Shown here: in pieces, positions 56,746-64,000 of the stretch
Position numbering within the stretch: position 1 is the first letter of the stretch
Layout of the letters: each line of letters begins with the position of its first letter
Assembly (NCBI GenBank): GCA_016748015.1
Contig: JAAOMT010000076.1
Coordinates: forward strand, 124,001 to 188,000
Direction of reading: 5' to 3'
DNA from: Geosiphon pyriformis
Taxonomy: Eukaryota > Glomeromycota > Glomeromycetes > Archaeosporales > Geosiphonaceae
Length of the DNA: 64,000 nucleotides
Position numbers and translations under genes: made by a program
The notes under the pieces: model-generated
The model's input: the letters and a program-made list of their open reading frames with translations, nothing else
Databases searched by the model: none
What the model was told of the DNA's origin: nothing

Positions 56746-58386
56746 ATGGCGGTAACAAAGGCTCAATCAATATTTTTAATTCTACAATCATTAAATTTAT
56801 TTTCCATTGCTCTTTTATCATACATAATTTTACACTCATTCAGCACAACACATCGAATCATTCTAGTAATATGCGGAATATGTACAATAAAAACAATTTT
56901 TGAATTATCTATAATATTTAATTATGGTGATTCAATTTCAGACGCTTATAACGCTCCTTTATGTTTGATACAAGCTTATATCAGTTATTTTTGCAATTTA
57001 ATGAAATCAACTTTAGTTTTTGCTTTGTCAGTAAATCTTTGGAATTTAGTGGTGAGGAATAAATTACATCATAATGAGAATGATAATGTTAAGAATCCTT
57101 GGATAAAGTATACGGCTGCTTCAGGACTTATTTCATTCTTTTTGACGGGGATGAATTTTATATTCGAAGATTTTCTAAAATGGAATCCTCAAGGTTCGCT
57201 AGAAGCTGGCATCGCCGGAGTTTTGCCTACAGAGTTAGGATGCACCGTTAGAGGACATTTGATCAAATATATATTTTATCAAACACCTTTGGTCTTTTTT
57301 ATTTTGCTAGGGGTCGGATTTACAAGTAAGTTCCTTTTTCTTTTTCAAATCATTCCATCTATATTTTCTTGAATAATATTTTTATTTCGTTTCTTTTATC
57401 TCTAGTACATACAACCTTTAGACTTATAAAGATACGAAATACTTTCAGCAGTAGGCTTAGCGTTAAAGAACGGTAATAATATCTTTTTTTTTCATTTTTT
57501 AGTAATTCTTTTTATTTTTTTCCTATCCTAATTAATAATAACATATAATTTTTTAGGTTGTGCATTCGTCTTCTTCTTCTTTCGACATTTTCATTAGGAT
57601 GGTTAATTTTTATATCAAGTAAGTCAAAAATCTTCAAAATTTTTAACTTCATCTGATATTATAAATAATTTCGATTTCTTTTTTTTTCTCAAAAGTCCCG
57701 CGAGCAGTACCTTATTTTAAAACTGGTGAATCCGAATTTCAACCTACATTACTCACTGCAACAGAATGGATTGAACCTCTCACGTAATTAGTGATTTGAA
57801 AATTTAATATATGACCTATTTCAATAAGTTTTTTTAGCAAAACATAATCTCCAATAAGATAATTCAAACAAACTAATTTTTTTTTTCATTTTAATTTCTT
57901 AAAACTTTTAGGGGTTCAGCACTTTTCCTCATATTTGGCTCATTCATTCATCCATCGTTATATATATGTTTGCCATGGCTCAATAAACCCGAAAACGGAA
58001 TTTCAGTAACAACCCGAACAAGTAATTTCACGAGCACTACTCCAATTTCAGCCTTTGAAAATAGTCATATCCATCAGATACCAAATATTGGTCAAAAAAA
58101 TTCTCGCAGACCTTTAGACTCAAATTCTAATTTACCTTCAAATGAAAATGATCCAAAAAACTTATTAAAGTTGAAAAAAAACGATCCGAGATATGTGATC
58201 ACAAAAGCAGATACACGGTACGTGATTGTCTTTGATGAAGTCGTTAAAGTAGATTTACCAAAACCGAGATTGGAATTCCATACTTTAAAAGACTTGAATA
58301 ATTATATGGAAGAAACAGCTAGTTTTAATTCTGAGGATTTGGGTGATAGTACTATTGAAGTTGTAGATCTTGATCAGGTAGAATAA
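56746..58386 (+). CDS. Seven-transmembrane receptor-like protein (putative GPCR)
   Basis: Five exons: 56746-57325, 57406-57472, 57557-57618, 57696-57783, 57912-58386; GT-AG, in frame, 423 residues. Hydrophobic spans lie at about 8-30, 37-58, 72-100, 118-140, 171-192, 216-235 and 267-288, in the classical seven-span spacing. Cys73 (PLCLIQ) before helix 3 and Cys166 (LGCTV) in the loop before helix 5 could form the conserved GPCR extracellular disulfide. Short basic loop at 193-215 (RLIKIRN) and a cytosolic C-terminal tail from 290 of mixed charge with Asn/Ser and a terminal acidic cluster. The tail is typical of regulated receptors. I cannot assign a subfamily: nothing clearly matches Ste2, Ste3 or Git3. 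Ligand unknown. Confidence 0.82.
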
Positions 58387-61300
58387 AAAAAATGTATTAA
58401 GTTTGAAAAGGAATTGAAAGAAAACAAATAACATGTAAATTAAATTATGAATTTAAATCAAATAAAAATAAAACTAAAATAATTTTATAATTAAATCTAT
58501 TGAAAGGCTATGACCCTGAAAATTATTAAGAATTTTCGACTTTATTGATATATACTGTACTTTGCTGAAAAAATAAATCTTGAGTTTTGAATTTTTTTGT
58601 CAAGTGTAATAAGATAAATGGAAATCTCCTTTATAAATTTTGAACCACTTTTTTACTAATTGTTCATATTGATAATAAGAATACAGTGGTACACAAAAAA
58701 TCATCATATCACCCGAGAAATTTTATATCTCACTTTAATTATGATTGTTTTTATACAAATTTTTCAAAAGAAAAATTTTTTTTCTTTAATTATATATACT
58801 GAGGCCGAAACAGAGTTCTCAGGAATAAATTAACAATATTTTTCATAATAAAAAAAAATTATTATGACCTGTATTTCAATAGAAAAACGTGTAAGAAAAT
58901 ATAACCTTCTTTGAAGAAGAATATTCTACTCGAAAAAATTGCTTATCGTGAACTTCGTAGCACGAATTAAATAAGAAAATTAAAAAATGAAACTAGTAGT
59001 TTCACAGATAAAATACAGATTCCTCACTTCTCGCTGATCATTTGAAAATTAGCTATTTTAATAAATTCAGAGGAAAGTTTCAATCGAAAAAGGTTGATAA
59101 CAATTCTTAATCTCATAATTTCCAAAGAATCAAAAGCATAGTTGACATGGGTGAAAGACTAAAATGCAACAAATAAATGAATTTTCAAAATGATATAACC
59201 CTTACATTATAAGGATATTTCGTTGATATCTAACAAAAAAATCTTAATTATGTAATAATTATTAATATTGTTACAAAATTAATGTAACAAGCTAATAGAT
59301 AGCAAGAAAAAGAGGGTATTAAGAATAATAAAAATTAATCAAAGAAAATTTTTAAATTAAATAAATAAGTAATTTAATTAATGTAAACAATTTTAAATTT
59401 AAAATTACTAATCTTTTCAATAAAATTTTTCAAAATAAAAATAAATTGAATTAGTAATAACCTTTTTTTTAATAAGTGTTCTAATTAATAATAAGTGATT
59501 TAATAATATTTTTAAAAAACTGGTTCAAAAAAAAACAAGCTTTTTAATAATAAAAAGTTAAACGAAAAAAAAAATACAGTTTTATATATATTTTTTAGTT
59601 TGTCTAAAGTTTTAAACCCTTTTCAATTCTAATTAACTTAAAAAAATTTTAACTTTTATAATAAAATCTTCAAAAAATTAAGTAAATTAAAATCTAAAAA
59701 AAAAATTAATTGGATTAATCTTTAAGTTAATATTTCTAATAAAATTAAAATCTTTTATAAATATTTAAAATATCGGTTTACAATCATATTATTTAAATAA
59801 AAAAAACAAAATTTATGGTCAAAAAACTATACCAAAACTCTTGTTTAGCAAATTTTTACACATGTTATGATTAATTTATAATAAAATTTTACAAATTGTA
59901 ATTTTTTTTAAATTTATTGTAATTAATATTACAGGCAAAATAACAAACTAATAAATAAAAATATGTGAATTTTTTTATTTAAAAATTAATTAGAATTTTT
60001 ATGTTTTTTGTTAAATATTTTTTAAATTTCAATAATAAAAACAATTTTTTTCGTTTCTTTATTAATTAACAAAGAAGACCCAACTACTATCTGCTACAAT
60101 ACAACAAAATATATGTTTTAAAGTAAATGCGATTTATGTACTTTTTACATATAACCCATTTAAACTAATTAAAGCTACATTATATACTTAATATCTCTGA
60201 CTAAAACTGAAAAAACACATAGTTTTTTCTAAAACCAAGACTAACCAAATATTAAGTCATTAACACTTATTAAGTTTCTTTTTTCATAATTTATTTTTAA
60301 TTTAACATTGGATATGAATATCTTTTTTTGTATTTAAATATTAATTTTTAAGCATTTTCAAAAACTTTTTAACACCTTATTAAACCAATCTTTAAACACA
60401 AACTTCTAATAAACTGTTATATTAAACGGATTTTTTTACTAAAAAATTAAACAATATCTGAAATACTAAAAAGAAACCAAAGCCAATATTTTGCTAATGT
60501 TTTTACAAAGCCAAATATTTATATAAAATAGTTTTTAACATTTAATCTTTTATATATATAAAAACATAATTGAAAACTTTTATTTTAACACAGAAAATAC
60601 ACAATATATTTAGATACAACAATTATTAACATTTTTTTACTGTAATTAACAACTTTTTGTAAATAGTTTTTATAATATAAGTATATAACCAACTAAGATC
60701 TTGCTAATAAAACTAGAATAAATATGAAAATCCAAGTATTATATTAAAACTACTCATTTTTAATCTATGTTTATTAACAGTAAAAACTCGAAATTAATCT
60801 TATTTTTCATAACATATTTTTTTTTACTTTAATTTAAGTCAAAAACAGATTTTTTTCTTAACTGTAATGGTAAAAAAATATCTTTTATTCAATATTTGTT
60901 ACAAAATCATGTTTAATATTACAGAATTCAAATTTAAACATATTAATAATTGTTTTATTGTTTGTCAAAATTTTTATATAACTAAAAATTAGTTTTATAT
61001 TTAAACAAAAGTCATAGCATATATCTCTAGCAAACATTCAAAATATTAAGCCATATATGCTTACATTCAAAGTTATTTTCATATTAGCAAAATATAATCA
61101 CTTTTTATTATATTATTTAAACTAAAACCATTAATTAATTTATTTGTAAAAAACAATAATCTTCTAATATTTAATAACAACTAAAATATTAACATTTTTG
61201 TACTTATTTTTGACATTAAAATTTTGTATCTCACAAAAATTTTGATAATACTGGCCAAAAAATTGAAGATTATAATAAATTAATCATTTTTTATTTTATA

Positions 61301-64000
61301 ATTTGCAAATTTTAAAGATTAAATTTGAAAAATTTGATTAAAAATTTTTTATTATTAGCAAGCTTCATTACAGCTATTAATTTGTTTTTAGTTTAAATTT
61401 ACTTAAAAAGTTTTTATATTATATAAAAAATAAGTTAAAGTATTACTAAAACCAAATAATAAAACTGTTTATTTAAAACTGTCTTTTAAGACCCAAAAAA
61501 ATCTAAGTTTTTTTAGACTTAAAAAATTTAAACTATTTGTTAATAATATTATATTAAAACACTAATAAAATTTACCAAATCTTTCATAAAAATAAAATAC
61601 TTACTTATGCTTAAATTAATTTTTTTAATTTTATAATTAATGAAAATTGGCATTGTTTTTTTATTGTTTATAGTAATATTCAAAACATTTTGTGTTAATG
61701 CAAAACTATATCTAATCCAAATAGTATTATCTATAAAAGTCTTAACTGATAAATAAGAAGTAACATTTGTTTGTTTTTTATTCAATCCATATTTGTAATC
61801 TGTTACAAATCTATATAGTAATTATACAACTTTTTATTTCTTTTTATTTTACACAAAAATAAATTGTAATTATTGTAAATATTACCAAAAATCTAATAAA
61901 ATTTTTAAATATTTTTATTTTTTATAAACTATTTTGTAAATAAAGCCAATTTACTAAATTATATGCTTTGTTTAATTTTGCAAAACCAATTAAATTTTTT
62001 TGACAGTATTTTTTATTACCAAGTTAACAGTAAAAATCAATGTTTGTGTAAATATAATTATATTTAATTTGAATTATATACATTAAAAATTAGATTGTAA
62101 GTTTTTAATAAAAAAAATTATCTTATTTTAAAAATTAAATTCGGAAAAAAATAATTTTATTAAAAAACAAAACTTTTGTTTGTTAATCTTCAAATTACAA
62201 CAAAAATCAAAAAGTTAAGAAAGTATTTTTGGTTATATTTTGTTTTTATATGTACACTATTTTATTCAACATTTTTTTGTTTAAAAATTAGTAACTTTAA
62301 CTAGTTTTAGTAGAAATATGTTTAATAACAAAACTAAAAAAAATTAATACAGACTTAAAAACATATATTTGGTATGCAAAATTAACAAAAATAAGAAGAA
62401 CATTAAAAGTTTTGGTTTTTTGCTCCTTTTTTTTAAAAAAAATTTTAACTTTAAAAATATAATAAATGTTATATTGAAAAAATAAGTTTTAACTTAATTA
62501 ATAATAGAAAAATTTTGAAAAAACTAATTTTTTAATGCTTAAGAGCACATTTATTTAAACTCTGATTTTTGTAATTTAATTAGTAATAAAAATATTCTAA
62601 AAAAAGCAAAATATGTATAAAACATATAATTCTATAGGCTGATTGCATTTGTAATAAAACTTACAAAGAATAAAAATATTTTAAAGATTTATTAAGTGTT
62701 TTGTTAGTATTTACATTGATTATCGAAATAGAAATATAACAGATTTTGGGTTAAGTAATAGTTATAATATTTATAATAATTTGGATTAAGATGAAATGTT
62801 TTTTTTCTTTTATAATATATTTTTTATGATTTACAACTGCAAACATAGTGTCCAAAGTAAGAATATTATGATTTAAGAGAATAAGATTGTAAGTAATTGA
62901 CAAAAGCTTATTAAATTTTCGAAAGTTGGTTGTAAACATTTACATATCTTTGCAAAAATGCAAAAAGTTGGCTCACCAATGTGATTATTTTAATCTAAAA
63001 ACTTGGAATTGATAGCAGATGTAAGAACGTAGTAGAATTCTACATATTATATAAAAGAGTGCACACTGGTACTTTATAAGATAAAAATCTTTGTTAACTT
63101 TTACTATGTAATAACATAATTTAATATTGTATATTATTGTATAGCTTCTTGTTATTATAACAAACATGGCTAGAAATTTAAATCAATATTTATTATTCGA
63201 ATTTGATTGGATAATATTAGAAAAAATTTACAAATTGTTGAAAGTAAGTATATTTATTTTTTGACACATTTATAATAACAAATAGCTAATTTATAATTCT
63301 TTGCTTAAGCAATAATACTTACAAGTCTAGCATATTATTTAATCATAACTGTCTTAGTACTTATTTACAATTATAAACTAAAAGATTTCCAAAATCAGAC
63401 TAGCCAAAATACAAACTTAAAAATACTGCTAAGCTGGCTATTAATAAATTATAGCAATTTATTCAAAAATAAAAGAGCTAATCTATATTATTGTCACAAG
63501 TTAAGTTAATAAATATATTGCTTTATAAATTAATTGTTGTTAAAATATTTTTTTTTAGTTTTTAATTCACAATTGAAACTTACTAATTATTATAAAACAA
63601 AAGTTTTTGTATTAAAAATATAAGCAAAAAAGTCATAAATAGTTTTTTAAAATATAAAAAATTGTTGGTTTTAAGTAGAACAATTTTTAATTAAATACAG
63701 AAAAAAATTTAAATATTGAATTCAAAGCTAAGAACTAATCATAAAAAAAGAGTTTATATAATAATAACAGTTTAGTATTTAATAACATACAAAATATTTG
63801 TGCCTGTGATTTTTAGTTTGATTTATGCAAGATTTGGATGTGTTTAAAAGTTACTTAGTTTGTTTTAATTTGAAAGAAAACTATTTATTTTTTTTGGATT
63901 TGGAATTAGATGCTTCGGTTGTATTTAGTCCAATTGGCTAATTACATGTAAAAAATACATAAAAAATGTTTCCTTTAAAGCATATATCTTGTTGTATTGT
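58387..64000. other. AT-rich gene desert to the window edge
   Basis: About 5.6 kb. The first 900 bases are ordinary spacer; from about 59300 the sequence becomes extremely AT-rich, with C over G on the + strand (60361-60420: 12 C against 1 G by hand count), as in the desert at 11.4-14.1 kb. Short frames at 61549-61785, 62751-62939 and 62985-63167 (-) are composition artefacts. No gene or repeat family recognised. Confidence 0.55.

Noticed and set aside
1-64000. tRNA, rRNA and snRNA genes
   Set aside because: I looked for T-loop like GTTCRA and other box motifs by eye and found no convincing candidate; a tRNAscan or Rfam search would be decisive.

Overview
The window is eukaryotic and most likely comes from an arbuscular mycorrhizal fungus (Glomeromycotina, Rhizophagus-like). 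It is very AT-rich and gene-sparse. Several genes are split by short GT-AG introns of about 50-120 bases. It also carries two MATA-HMG-box genes, a family known to be greatly expanded in these fungi, and a DUF4419 gene remnant, another family I associate with them. I cannot name the species.

Layout. 1-1111 (-): decayed ORF1 of a LINE-like retroelement running off the left edge. 2127-4070 (+): acidic nuclear protein with an N-terminal Scm3/HJURP-like motif (candidate CENP-A chaperone). 4580-8002 (+): 13-exon gene for an 833-residue protein joining a DUF2433-type calcineurin-like phosphoesterase domain to an RRM and an RGG tail. 9393-10126 (-): coding-like blocks of an unrecognised, probably broken gene. 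11.4-14.1 kb: AT-rich desert. 14.5-22.1 kb, all on -: MATA-HMG, a small membrane-protein ORF, H2A, H2A, MATA-HMG. Both H2A genes encode 194-196 residue proteins with long acidic C-terminal extensions. 24308-24640 (-): small Cys/His protein. 25934-27168 (+): secreted class 3 lipase homologue whose nucleophile serine is replaced by glycine.

29.7-36.1 kb: four small, acidic, intron-poor genes (+,-,-,+) that share a D/E-F-x-L/I-F motif and, in three of four, a conserved start Met-Met-Ile/Val-Ser. Each carries its own expanded low-complexity tract. I think this is an undescribed, fast-evolving paralogue cluster and the strongest discovery candidate here. 36.2-42.1 kb: second AT-rich desert with the opposite strand skew. 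42636-43637 (-): DUF4419 gene with two frameshifts. 44073-46569: a previously unlabelled 2.5 kb element with about 250-base terminal inverted repeats. 51388-52452 (+): secreted protein with ten 12-residue repeats (effector-like). 56746-58386 (+): five-exon seven-transmembrane receptor-like gene. 58.4-64 kb: third AT-rich desert.

Gene models were spliced by eye. The multi-exon models given closed in frame through every exon. Introns, starts and family calls without a diagnostic motif should be treated as inference.
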